DNA of 64,000 nt from Isoperla grammatica (GCA_945910005.1 OX246741.1:9658669-9722668); one strand, 5' to 3'. Shown: positions 1 through 11,368, counted from the first letter of the stretch. A program made the numbers and translations. The notes: a model not told the origin generated them from the sequence alone.

Positions 1-21
1 CAACGCGGAGCGTTTTCCTAG
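1..21 (+). mobile_element. 3' terminus of a Helentron-like element (copy e0)
   Basis: The window opens on the last bases of a rolling-circle type element: the short hairpin AACGC-GGA-GCGTT followed by TTTCCTAG, with T next. The same terminus recurs at 3,918, 4,304, 5,742, 7,147, 8,194 and 9,585. The rest of this copy lies outside the window. Confidence 0.6.
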
Positions 22-133
22 TTAGCAACATATCAAAAAACAATATACTTAAGTAATAAGTTTGTAACTTGATCCGCCATCTTATAAAAAAATCATATGT
101 TTATGATACAGGTATTTTTTTTTTAAAGAGTAA
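22..133 (+). mobile_element. Fragment of an outer Helentron-like copy interrupted on both sides
   Basis: This matches the internal 3' part of the intact copies (for example about 5,550-5,667 in e4), starting at TTAGCAACATATC and ending at GAGTAA. It begins exactly after the CTAG of e0 and stops exactly at the 5' end of e1. It is therefore best read as a piece of an older copy into which e0 and e1 inserted, both in the same orientation and both just 5' of a T. Confidence 0.55.
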
Positions 134-1481
134 TTAGATGAGCGTAGCGAAGCGGAGTGAATCTCTCCATACAACTCGATCGGCGCTTTGTCTGTGTGTA
201 TGTATGTCTGTATGTATGTATGTCTGTATGTGTGTGCGCTAAATTTTGTTCGTCGCGCACAGATCAAACGGCTTGACGTATTTGGCTGAACTTTTCTGTC
301 AATATTTGTGACTACTAAACTCGATGCTGTTAACATAACAAGCAAAATTCGTCAAGATGCCAACCTACAAAAAATTAATTACTGAAAAACAAAAATTGTT
401 TATTTATTTAATTAAATGAAAACTTACAAACGGATTTAAATAATGTTTCACTTGTAGATTAAAATCAACGGTACCAACACTTTACAAAAGTTTCAAAATT
501 GTAAGTTCATCCGCCATGTTATAAAAAAATATTGTTTATTTACTACAATAATTTCTTCATTTTTACAGTGTTCCACCAATTAGATTTGCATTTGCGGACT
601 ATTGCAGTTAGATGCACAAAGTATACACCAAACATAGAGTACGTAACAATACCTATGCAATTTTATTTGGAATTTCGATAGCTGTCATAAAATGGCTACA
701 ATGACGTAAGATGCCAACCTACAAAAAATTAACAACTGAAACCCATGTTTTGTTATTTATTTAATTAAATTGAAACTTACACACCGATATAAATAATTGT
801 TTATATGTGAGTCCACATCAATAGTACCAACACACGACCACAGTTTCAAAATTGTAGCTTCAACCGCCATGTTATAAACAAATATTGTTTATTTACGGAA
901 GTAATTTTATTCGTTTTCACAGTGTGTCACCGATATGATTCGCATTTGCGAACCATTGAAGCTAGTTGCACATAGTATGCTGCCGAAATGGCTCACGCAG
1001 TCAGACCTTTCTTACTATGTATTTTGATTTTTGATAGCTATCATAGAATGGCTACAATGACGTGTTATATTTAATAACCTTCACGGCAAACATGCAAATG
1101 GTAACAACGAACTTGGTCGACAAATTAAAAAGCTTTTATTATGATTTAAAAGCGGGTTATTGTATAATAAATTAATAACACATTTTAGATATAGTCTGTA
1201 TCTACATTATGGAACTTTCCATACACTGATAGGTTTAATAGTTTATGAAATAGAGCCTATTGAGTAGACCACGGTCGAATGAAATTATTCGGAAATCCAT
1301 CAACTTGAAGGTTTAAATTTCTTTAAAGAAAACTTCTTAGCGGATTTAAATTATATTTCGTGCATTAATTAGCAACATATCAAGAAATAATATACTTAAG
1401 TTATAAGGTTGTTACTTGATCCGCCATCTTGTAAAAAAATCATATATTTATTATAAAAGTATATTTTTTTTTTAAGACTAA
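134..1481 (+). mobile_element. Helentron-like element e1, 5' part (interrupted)
   Basis: It starts TTAGATGAGCG, then GTAGCGAAGCGGAG, a TGTA/TG microsatellite at about 200-235, and two copies of a roughly 350 bp internal repeat (starting near 353 and 709). It has no 3' hairpin: at 1,481 it is cut at AAGACTAA, where element e2 begins. The expected continuation, TATGATATGCAAATGA, is found at 5,743-5,758 after the intervening elements. The last part of the tail was not found. No protein homology is visible; the element is non-autonomous. Confidence 0.6.
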
Positions 1482-2511
1482 TTAGATGAGCGTAGCGAAG
1501 CGGAGTGAATCTCTCCATACAACTCGATCGGCGCTTTGTCTGTGTGTGTGTATGTGTGTGTGTATGTATGTATGTATGTATGTATGTGCGTTAAATTTTG
1601 TTCGTCGCGTACAGGTCAAACGGCTTGACGTATTTGGCTGAAATTTTCGGGCAACGTTTGTGACCACTAAACTCGATGCTGTTAACATAAACAGCAAAAT
1701 TCGTCAAGATGCCAACCTACAAAAAAATAATTACTGAAAAATAAAATTTGTTTATTTATTTAATTAAATGAAAACTTACTAATGGATTTAAATAATGTTT
1801 CATTTGTAGATTAACATCAACAGTACCAACACTTGACAAAAGTTTCAAAATTGTAAGTTCATCCGCCATATTATAAAAAAATATTGTTTATTTACAACAA
1901 TAATTTCTTCATTTTTACAGTGTTCCACCGATATGATTCGCATTTGCGGACTATTGCAGTTAGATGCACATAGTATACACCAAACACAGCGTACGTAACA
2001 ATACCTATGCACTATTATTTGGAATTTCGATAGCTGTCATAAAATGGCTACAATGACGTAAGATGCCAACCTACAAAAAATTAACAACTGAAACACATGT
2101 TTTGTTATTTATTTAATTAAATTAAAACTTACAAACCGATATAGATAATGTTTTATGTGTAAGTTCACATCAATAGTACTAACAATTGACAAACGTTTCA
2201 AAATTGTAGCTTTAATCGCCATGTTGTAAATAAATATTTTTTATTTACGGCTATTAATTTCTTCATTTTTACAGTGTTTCACCGATATGATTCGCATTTG
2301 CGGACCATTGAAGTTAGATGCACAAACTATGCTGCCGAAATGGCTTACGCAGTCAGACCATTCTCACTGTGTATTTGGAATTTTGATACCTAGCATAGTA
2401 TGGCTACAATGACGTGTTATGTTTTATGACTTTCACGGTAAAAATGCAAATGTTAACAACGAACTTGGTCGACAAATTAAAAAGCTTTTGTTATGATTTA
2501 AAAGCGGGTTA
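1482..2511 (+). mobile_element. Helentron-like element e2, 5' portion (rejoins 3,919-4,304)
   Basis: It starts TTAGATGAGCG with a long TGTA microsatellite (about 1,540-1,586) and two of the roughly 350 bp internal repeats. It breaks off at AAAAGCGGGTTA, which in intact copies continues as TTGTATAATAAATTAAT. That continuation, with one base changed, begins at 3,919. The two parts add up to about 1,416 bp, the size of an intact copy, so e3 (2,512-3,918) is a clean insertion inside e2. Confidence 0.7.
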
Positions 2512-3918
2512 TTAGATGAGCGTAGCGAAGCGGAGTGAATCTTTCCATACAACTCGATCGGCGCTTTGTCTGTGTGTGTGTATGTATGTATGTATGTGCG
2601 CTAAATTTTGTTCGTCGCGCACAGGTCAAACGGCTTGACGTATTTGGCTGAAATTTTCAGGCAACGTTCATGACTACTAAACTCGATGCTGTTAACATAA
2701 CCAGCAATATTCGTTAAGATTCCAACCTACAAAAAATGAATTACTGAAAAATTAAATTTGTTTATTTATTTAATTAAATGAAAACTTACTAACGGATTTA
2801 AATAATGTTTCACTTGTAGGTTAATATCAACAGTACCAACAATTGGCAATTATTTCAAAATTGTACGTTTATCCGCCATGTTATAAAAAAATATTGTTTA
2901 TTTACAACAATAATTTCTTTATTTTTACAGTGTTCCGCTGATATGATTCGCATTTGCGGAATTTTGCAATTAGATGCACATAGTATACACCAAAAATAGC
3001 GTACGTAACAATACCTATGCACTATTATTTAGAATCTCGATAGCTGTCATAAAATGGCTACAATGACATAAGATGCCAACCTACAAAAAATTAATAACTG
3101 AAACACATGTTTTTCTATTTATTTAATTAAATTAAAACTTACACACGGATATTATTGATTTTTTATATGTAGGTGCACATCAATACTACCAACACTCGAC
3201 ATTAGTTTCCAAATTGTAGCTTTAACCGCCATGTTATAAACAAATATTGTTTATTTACGGAAGTAATTTTCTTCGTTTTTACAGTGTTCCACCGATATGA
3301 TTCGCATTTGCGGACCATTGAAGTTAGATGCACATGGTATGCTGCCGAAATCGCTTACGCAGTCAGACCTTTCTCACTATGTATTTGGAATTTTGATAGC
3401 TATCTTAGCATAGCTACAATGGCGTGTTATATTTAATGACCTTCACGGCAAACATGCAAATGTTAACAACGAACTTGGTCGACAAATTAAAAAGCCTTTA
3501 TTATTATTTAAAAGCGGGTAATTGGATAATTAATTAATATTACAATTTAGATATAGTCTGTATCTACATTATAGAACTTTCCATACACTGATAGGTTCAA
3601 TAGTTTATGAACTAGAGCCTATTGAGTAGACCACGGTCGAATGAAATTATGCGGAAACCCATCAACTTGAAGGTTTTAATTTCTTTAAAGAAAACTTCTT
3701 AACGGATTTAAATAATATTTCGTGCATTTATTAGCAACATATCAAGAAATAATATACTTAAGTTATAAGGCTGTAATTTGATCCGCCATCTTGTGAAAAA
3801 TCATATGTTTATTATAAATGTGTTTTTTTTTTTTAAGAGTAATATGATATGCAAATGATTTATTTGATTTGATACATTGAAAAAATCGCTCATCTGTCAA
3901 CGCGGAGCGTTTTCCTAG
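2512..3918 (+). mobile_element. Helentron-like element e3, complete, nested in e2
   Basis: A complete copy of 1,407 bp, running from 5' TTAGATGAGCG to 3' hairpin AACGCGGAGCGTT plus TTCCTAG. The 5' AGATGAGCG is mirrored near the 3' end by CGCTCATCT (about 3,887-3,895), the subterminal inverted repeat typical of Helentron/HINE-type non-autonomous elements. Two roughly 350 bp internal repeats start near 2,718 and 3,071. It carries no Rep/helicase coding capacity, so it would depend on an enzyme encoded elsewhere. Confidence 0.7.
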
Positions 3919-4304
3919 TTATATAATAAATTAATATTACATTTTAGATATAGTCTGTATCTACATTATGGAACTTTCCGTACACTGATAGGTTTAATAA
4001 TTTATGAATTAGAGCCTATTGAGAAGACCACGGTCGAATGAAATTATGCGGAAATCCATTTAAATGAACTTGAAGGTTTTAATTCTTTGACGGATTTTAA
4101 TAATATTTCGTGCAGTTATTAGCAACATATCGACAAATAATATACACAAATTCTAAGGTTGTTACTTGAACCACCATCTTGTAAACAAGAATTTTGTTTA
4201 TTGTAAAGGTTTTTTTTGTATGAGTAATATGATATTCTAAAGATTTGTTTGCTTTAATACATTGAAAAAACTCGCTCATCTGGCAACGCGGAGCGTTTTC
4301 CTAG
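3919..4304 (+). mobile_element. Helentron-like element e2, 3' portion
   Basis: The 3' part of e2, restarting at TTATATAATAAATTAAT directly after the CTAG of e3 and ending with the standard hairpin and CTAG at 4,304. Its sequence follows the 3' region of e4 and e7 throughout. See the 1,482-2,511 entry for the rejoining argument. Confidence 0.7.
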
Positions 4305-5742
4305 TTAGATGAGCGTAGCGAAGCGGAGTGAATCTCTCCATACAACTCGATCGGCGCTTTGTCTGTGTGTATGTATGTCTGTATGTATGTCTGTATGTAT
4401 GTCTGTATGTATGTGCGCTAAATTTTGTTCGTCGCGCACAGGTCAAACGGCTTGACGTATTTGGCTGAAACTTTCTGTCAACATTTGTGACCACTAAACT
4501 CGATGCTGTTAACATAACCAGCAAAATTCGTCAACATACCAACCTACAAAAAATTAATTACTGAAAAATAAAATTTGTTTATTTATTTAATTAAATGAAA
4601 ACTTACAAACGGATTTTAATGATGTTTCACTTGCAGATTATCATCACCGGTACCAACACTTGACAAAAGTTTCAAAATTGTAAGTTTATCCGCCATGTTA
4701 TTAAAAAATATTGTTTATTTACTACAATAATTTCTTCATTTTTACAGTGTTCCACCGATATGATTCGCATTTGCGGACTATTGCAGTTAGATGCACATAG
4801 TATACACCAAACATAGCGTACGTAACAATTCCTATGCAGTATTATTTAGAATTTCGATAGCTTTCATAGAATGGCTACAATGACGTAAGATGCCAACCTA
4901 CAAAAAATTAACAACTGAAACACATGTTTTGTTATTTATTTAATTAAATTAAAACTTACACACTGATATAAATAATTTTTTATATGTAAGTCCACATCAT
5001 TAGTACCAACACACGACAACAGTTTCAAAATTGTAGCTTCAACCGCCACGTTATAAAAAAATAGGTATTGTTTATTTACGGCAGACATTTTCTTCGTTTT
5101 TACAGTGTTCCACCGATATGATTCGCATTTGCGGACCATTGAAGTAAGATGCAAATAGTATGCTGCCGAAATGGCTTACGAAGTCAGACCTTTCTCACTA
5201 TGTTTTTGGAATTTTGATAGCTATCATAGAATGGCTACAATGACGTGTTATATTTAATGACCTTCACGGCAAACATGCAAATGTTAACAACGAACTTGGT
5301 CGACAAATTAAAAAGCTTTTATTATGATTTAAAAGCGGGTTATTGTATGATTAATTAATATAACATTTTAGATATAGTCTGTATCTACATAATGGAACTT
5401 TCCATACACTGATAGGTTTAATAGTTTATGAATTAGAGCCTATTGAGTAGACCACGGTCGAATGAAATTATGCGGAAATCCATTAACTTGAAGGTTTTCA
5501 TTTCTTTAAAGAAAACTTCTTACCGGATTTAAATAATATTTCGTGCATTTATTAGCAACATATCAAGAAATAATATACTAAAGTAATAAGGTTGTAACTT
5601 GATCCGCCATCTTGTAAAAAAATCATATGTTTATTATAAAGGTATTTTTTTTTTTTAAAGAGTAATATGATATGCAAATGATTTATTTGATTTGATACAT
5701 TGAAAAAAATCGCTCATCTATCAACGCGGAGCGTTTTCCTAG
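4305..5742 (+). mobile_element. Helentron-like element e4, complete
   Basis: A complete copy of 1,438 bp. Its first base abuts the CTAG end of e2 with nothing between, giving CTAGTTAGATG. It has a TGTA/TCTG-type microsatellite head (about 4,364-4,415), two roughly 350 bp internal repeats (near 4,533 and 4,886), a poly-T stretch near 5,646 and the standard 3' hairpin and CTAG. It is followed by 16 bp that match the missing continuation of e1. Confidence 0.7.
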
Positions 5743-5758
5743 TATGATATGCAAATGA
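5743..5758 (+). mobile_element. Short continuation of interrupted element e1
   Basis: TATGATATGCAAATGA is exactly what follows GAGTAA in uninterrupted copies (compare 3,840-3,859). It lies between the 3' end of e4 and the 5' end of e5, so it is best read as a remnant of e1 with e2-e4 inserted before it and e5 after it. Confidence 0.5.
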
Positions 5759-7147
5759 TTAGATGAGCGTAGCGAAGCGGAGTGAATCTCTCCATACAAC
5801 TCGATCGGCGCTTTGTCTGTGTGTGTGTGTGTATGTGCGCTAAATTTTGTTCGTCGCGCACAGGTCAAACGGATTGACGTATTTTGCTGAAATTTTCGGG
5901 CAACGTTCGGGACCACTAAACTCGATGCTGTTAACATAACCAGCAAAATTCGTCAAGATACCAACCTACAAAAAATTAATTACTGAAAAATAAAATTTGT
6001 TTTTTTATTTAATTAAATGAAAACTTACATACGGATTTAAATAATGTTTCACATGTAGATTAACATTAACGGTACCAACACTTGACAAAAGTTTCAAAAT
6101 TGTAAGTTTATCCGCCATGTTATAAAAAAATATTGTTTATTTACTACTATAATTTCTTCATTTTTACAGTGTCCAACCGATATGATTCGCATTTGCGGAC
6201 TATTGCAGTTAGATGCACATAGTATACACCAAACATAGCGTACGTAACAATACCTATGCAATATTATTTGAAATTTCAATAGCTGTCATAGAATGGCTAC
6301 AATGACGTAAGATGCCAACCTACAAAAAATTAACAACTGAAACACATGTTTTGTTATTTATTTAATTAAATTAAAACTTACACACCGATATAAATAATTT
6401 TTTATTTATTAGTCCACATCAATAGTACTAACACACGACAACAGTTTCAAAATTGTAGCTTTAACCGCCATGTTATAAACAAATATTGTTTATTTACGGC
6501 AGTAATTTTCTTCGTTTTTACAGTGTTCCACCGATATGATTCGCATTTGCGGACCATTGAAGTGAGATGCACATAGTATGCTACCGAAATGGCTTACGCA
6601 GTCAGACCTTTCTCACTATGTATTTGGAATTTTGATAGCTATCATAGAATAGCTACAATGAGGTGTTATATTTAATGAATTTCACGGCAAACATGCAAAT
6701 GTTAAACAACGAACTTGGATGACAAATTATAAAGCTTTTATTATGATTTAAAAGCGGGTAATTGTATGATTAATTAATATTTCATTTTAGATATAGTCTG
6801 TATCTACATTATGGAATTTTCCATACACTGATAGGTTTAATAGTTTATGAATTAGAGCCTATTGAGTAGACCACGGTCGAATGAAATTATGCGGAAATCC
6901 ATTGAAATGAACTTGAAGGTTTTAATTCTTGACGGATTTTAATACTATTTCGTGCAGTTATTAGCAACATATCGACAAATAATATACACAAATTCTAAGG
7001 TTGTAATTTGAACCACCATCATTTTGAAAAATCATGTGTACATTATAAAGGTATTTTTGTTGTGGTAAGAGTTATATGATATGCAAATGATATGTTTGAT
7101 TAACTTTAAAAAAATCGCTCATCTGGCAACGCGGAGCGTTTTCCTAG
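5759..7147 (+). mobile_element. Helentron-like element e5, complete
   Basis: A complete copy of 1,389 bp with a TTAGATGAGCG head, a short TG/TGTA microsatellite (about 5,817-5,836), two internal repeats of about 350 bp and the 3' hairpin with CTAG. It is diverged from e4 by scattered substitutions and small indels, so the copies are not one recent amplification of identical units. Confidence 0.7.
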
Positions 7148-8194
7148 TTAGATGAGCGCAGCGAAGCGGAGTGAATCTTTCCATACAACTCGATCGGCGC
7201 TTTGTCTGTGTGTATGTATGTGCGCTAAATTTTGTTCGTCGCGCACAGGTCAAACGGCTTGACGGATTTGGCTGAAATTTTAAGTCAACACCCGTGACCA
7301 CTAAACTAGATGCTGTTAACATAATCAGCAATATCCGTCAAGATGCCAACCTGCAACAAATTAATTAGTGAAACAAATACAGTTTTTTTTATTTTTTATT
7401 AAAACTTATGAACAGATTTAAATAATGTTTTAAATTTATATTGACACTAACAATGTCGACACTGGATAAAAGTTTTGGAACTATAACTTTAACCGCCATT
7501 TAGAAAAAAAATATTTAGTTTCTATTTACGGGAACTTACATTGGTTTCTTTACAGTGCTCCACTTATACGATTCTCATTTGAGGACCATTGAAGTTAGAT
7601 GCACATACTATGCATGGCGAATGGCGTGTACAAAGAGACCTTTCTAATTCTACTTTTGGAATTTCGATAACGTTAATAGAATGGCAACAATGGCGTGTTA
7701 TGTTTTATGACTTTCACGGCAAAAATGCAAATGTTAACAACGAACTTTGTAGACAAATTAAAAAGCTTTTATTATGATTTAAATGCGGTTATTGTATAAT
7801 AATACACTATCACATTTTAGATCTAGCCTGTATCTACATTGTGGATTTTTATATACACAGATAACTTTAATAGTTTATGAATTAGAGCCTTTTGAGTAGA
7901 CCACGGTCGAATGAAATTATGCGGAAATCCATTGAAAAATCAACTTGGAGGTTTTAATTTATTTAAAGAAAACTTTTTAACGGATATAAATAATATTTCG
8001 TGTAATTATTAGCAACATATCGGGAAATAATATACACAAATTCTAAGATTGTAACTAAAACCGCCATCTTGTAAAAAAATCATATGTTTGTTATAAAAGT
8101 ATATTTTTTAAGCGTTATATGATATGCAAAATATTTATTTGATTTACTAAAAAAAAAAAAATCGCTCATCTGGCAACGCGGAGCGTTTTCCTAG
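7148..8194 (+). mobile_element. Helentron-like element e6, one internal repeat lost
   Basis: It abuts e5 directly (CTAG then TTAGATG) and ends with the standard hairpin and CTAG. At 1,047 bp it is about 345 bp shorter than the other complete copies, and it has one roughly 350 bp internal repeat instead of two. That is consistent with deletion by recombination between the repeats, or with an ancestral one-repeat form. It is the most diverged copy. Confidence 0.65.
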
Positions 8195-8197
8195 TAA

Positions 8198-9585
8198 TTA
8201 GATGAGCGTAGCGAAGCGGAGTGAATCTCTCCATACAACTCGATCGGCGCTTTGTCTGTGTGTGTGTGTGTGTGTTCGCCAAATTTTGTTCGTCGCGCAC
8301 AGGTCAAACGGCTTGACGGATTTGGCTGACATTTTCGGTCAACATTTGTGACCACTAAACTCGATGCTGTTAACATAACCAGCAAAATTCGTCAAGATGC
8401 CAACCTACAAAAAATTAATTACTGAAAAATAAAATGTGTTTATTTATTTAATTAAATGAAAACTTACCAACGGATTTTAATGACGTTTCACTTGTAGATT
8501 ATTATCAACGGTACCAACACTTGACAATAGTTTAAAAATTGTAAGTTCATCCGCCATGTTATAAAAAAATATTGTTTCTTTACGGTAATAATTGTTTCAA
8601 TTTTACAGTGTTCCACCGATATCATTCGCATTTGCGGAATTTTACAGTTAGATGCACATATGTTACACCAAACATAGCGTACGTAATTATACATGTTCAC
8701 AATTATTTGGAATCTTGATAGCTGTCATAGAATGGGTACAATGACGTAAGATGCCAACCTACAAAAAATTAATAACTGAAAAACATGTTTTTTAATTTAT
8801 TGAATTAAATTAACATTTGCACACGAATAAAAATAATTTTTTGCATGTAGGTCCACATCAATGATACTAACACTCGACAATAGTTTCAAAATGTTATCTC
8901 TAACCGCCATGTTATAAAAAAATATTGTTTATTTACGGCAGACATTTTCTTCATTTTTACAGTGTTCCACCGATATTATTCGCATTTGCGGACCATTGAA
9001 GTTAGATGCACATAGTATGCTGCCGAAATGGCTTACGCAGTCATACCTTTCTCACTATGTATTTGGAATTTTGATAGCTATCATAGAATGGCTACAATGA
9101 CGTGTTATGTTTTATGACTTTCACGGCAAAAATGCAAATGTTAACAACGAACTTGGTCGACAAATTAAAAAGCTTTTATTATGATTTAAAAGCGGGTTAT
9201 TGTATGATTAATTAATATAACATTTTAGATATAGTCTGTATCTACATTATGGAACTTTCCATACACTGATAGGTTTAATAGTTTATGAATTAGAACCTAT
9301 TGAGTAGACCACGGTCGAGTGAAATTATGCGGAAATCCATTGAAATGAACTAAAAGGTTTTAATTCTTGACGGATTTTAATAATATTTCGTGCAGTTATT
9401 AGCAACATATCGACAAATAATATACACAAATTCTAAGGTTGTAACTTGAACCAACATCTTTTTGAAAAATCATGTGTACATTATAAAGGTATTTTTGTTG
9501 TTGTAAGAGTTATATGATATGCAAATGATATGTTTGATTTACTCTAAAAAAATCGCTCATCTGGCAACGCGGAGCGTTTTCCTAG
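8198..9585 (+). mobile_element. Helentron-like element e7, complete, right end of the cluster
   Basis: A complete copy of 1,388 bp, separated from e6 by TAA. It has a TG microsatellite head, two internal repeats and the 3' hairpin with CTAG at 9,585. The following TGTAAACAATAATCT does not match the element and is taken as flanking DNA, so this is the right boundary of the cluster. Confidence 0.7.
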
Positions 9586-10140
9586 TGTAAACAATAATCT
9601 CTAGATACCATATGTGGCAGAAAGGTTTGAATCACTGCCAATTTAATCGTATTGATGGACTGGCCAAGTTGAGGTGATGCTCCAACCGCAATCAAAACCA
9701 CAGTTATCCGGTCAAGTTTATAACTGCCAGCTCGATTTGGGACCGAAGTTGTTAAATGCTACAGGTGCAATTTTCAAACAGAATTAAACGTAAAATGATG
9801 TCTTTTTCACATATTATTACACGTATAATAATTAAGCAAAACAAAGTGTAAGTAAATAACAAATGAAAGTAAAATATTTCAGGGTGTCTGTGGAAACCGA
9901 AAACGAAGATGAAAATTAATATCATATTATGAACAATAAAATATAATAATTTCCCCTAAGTGTCTCTCCCAATTATTTCTTAAATCAAAAACAAGTTTTC
10001 TTCTGGTCCAAACTAAACCGCACTACCATGTTTTTTTCTTTTTGCAAACGCTGAATTCGCGTGGACAGCCAAGAAACCTAATCCACTTCCGTCACAGAAC
10101 CAAAGGAGGCAGGATTTCGTTTGACTGTAGCAACCCTCTG
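9586..10140. other. Flank between the Helentron cluster and the TIR-bounded element
   Basis: AT-rich flank. It holds one short exon-like frame (9,677-9,787), a possible 3' splice site TATTTCAG near 9,875-9,882 and an AATAAA near 9,931. Nothing else is recognised. The last three bases (CTG) are the target duplication of the next element. Confidence 0.5.
9677..9787 (+). CDS. Possible short exon or decayed coding fragment, unknown
   Basis: A 36-codon frame from ATG, open for nine codons upstream as well, encoding a Gln/Leu-rich peptide (starts MLQPQSKPQLSGQVYNCQL). Its composition is more protein-like than the surrounding AT-rich frames. A GCTACAG/GTGCAA junction could be a 5' splice site; the acceptor at about 9,882 would continue in phase for a short tail before a stop, and an AATAAA follows at about 9,931. 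I see no family resemblance. It may be a transposon fragment or chance. Confidence 0.15.
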   Translation: MLQPQSKPQLSGQVYNCQLDLGPKLLNATGAIFKQN

Positions 10141-10340
10141 GGGGGCTATTCTTGAAACGATGCGAGTGGACTCGCATGCGGGATTATGGTCACGTGACCG
10201 CCATTACGCATACGTTTTGACAATTTGCTATTCTTGAATTTGAAACCGTACCCGCACATGCGGAATGGGCATACGTTTCTACTCGCCGGCCTAGAGGTGG
10301 CGAGATGGGAAACCGTATGCGTTTTGGCGTGGTTGTTGTT
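10141..10340 (+). repeat. Left terminal/subterminal repeat region of the 5 kb element
   Basis: It contains the terminal GGGGGCTATTCTTGAA and a second GCTATTCTTGAA about 85 bp further in (near 10,230). It also has several CGCATACG/CGTATGCG-type motifs (near 10,207, 10,268 and 10,315) and a GTCACGTGAC palindrome near 10,189. The same motif set in inverse order forms the right end. Confidence 0.6.
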
Positions 10341-10375
10341 GTAAAATTGTGTTGCTGACATCAAAATCAGAGGTT

Positions 10376-10402
10376 ATGAAGACATCGAAAGCAGACTCCA
10401 AG
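10376..10402 (+). CDS. Candidate first coding exon of the plus-strand gene in the element
   Basis: ATG followed by eight codons (MKTSKADSK) ending in AAG/GTAGGT, a near-ideal 5' splice site, in phase 0. It lies just inside the left subterminal repeats, where the first gene of a TIR element would start. The short basic/Ser peptide identifies nothing. The next exon is not certain: the last exon at 11,369 is in a different phase, so at least one further exon would be needed, or this one is not coding. Confidence 0.3.
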
Positions 10403-10429
10403 GTAGGTAAATGATTATATTACTCTCTT

Positions 10430-10830
10430 ATAGTAGGCCTAGCCTAGACCTACGCTATTATGTGTAAAATATTTTATAATATCGTTACATTCCGTTCGTA
10501 GGCCTAGGATTTGTGTTTAAAATATACCTATAGGCATGCCTAGCGAGTAGCCCCTAACGAGTATGGAAATTGAGGTTAGGCCTAGGGCTAGATCTTTGCC
10601 TGCAGATAAGCTAGGCTAGGCCTAGGGCCTAGGCCTACTACCCTATATTTTGTAGGCCTAGGCCCCTATGTCTAGTGAATAAAGAAACTATTTATTTATC
10701 TATGAAAAGAACTAGGCCTAGAGCTAGGGCCTAGCCCTAGTTTAACAATTCATTCTGCAGGTCTACCTTAAAACAGTTCAAACCTGGGTCTAGGCCCTAT
10801 ATGGATTTTACCTAGGCTGACATTGTCTAC
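10430..10830. repeat. AGGCCTAG-rich low-complexity stretch
   Basis: This stretch is dense in overlapping AGGCCTA/TAGGCCTAG words in both orientations (the word is palindromic), loosely spaced rather than in tandem. Similar words continue at lower density to about 14,850 and are rare in the rest of the window. It lies in the putative first intron of the plus-strand gene model. Confidence 0.5.
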
Positions 10831-11368
10831 ATTTACCACAGGAGCCAAGCCCGGACTATAGGCCTAACCCGTAAATACTCATTTTGGACTAGGATTGTTT
10901 GAAGGACATCGGCACAGACCGAGTTCGAATCGGTAAAATCACTGAGCCAGCACACATAGTTCGAACTGACTCGTACTACCTAGTACGCTAGTACGGAATG
11001 AAAGCGTCAGATACTGAACTGATCCTGTACACTGAGTAGGCCTACGTACTGGCTAGTCCGGGTTCGACTCACATGGTTAGCCTAAACGTAGTCAGGCCTA
11101 CTGTGTAGGCCTTACCCTAGTCCACTTTATACAAATGCAGGCCTAACGGTGCATGTTCAACATGTTTAGGAACCCGCTGGCATAAAAACTGATGTGGGAA
11201 AATTTGGTTTCCATGTCGAGGCCTTCTGGCTTATGGCTGAGGCTATTAGTCCTAAAAAATATAAATTACATTATATTGTTTTGGTCCTTAATATTTTCCC
11301 CAAATTGTGTGCTTCAAGTACTGGGTAAGTAAATTATATCCCCACGAACTTTTTGTTTCAAGTTGCAG

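Noticed and set aside
4276..4524. Similar minus-strand frames of 60-87 codons recurring at 82, 1,482, 4,276, 5,683, 7,119 and 8,191, all starting ML(V/F/I)MLTASSLVV
   Set aside because: They all lie in the 5' heads of the repeated element, so similarity follows from DNA repetition. The frame changes after the TGTA microsatellite (two different C-terminal readings) and is not conserved as protein. It also runs antisense through the element end.
1..9585. CRISPR array or satellite DNA
   Set aside because: The repeats are 1.4 kb units with defined element ends and nested insertions, not short repeats with spacers, nor a uniform head-to-tail satellite.
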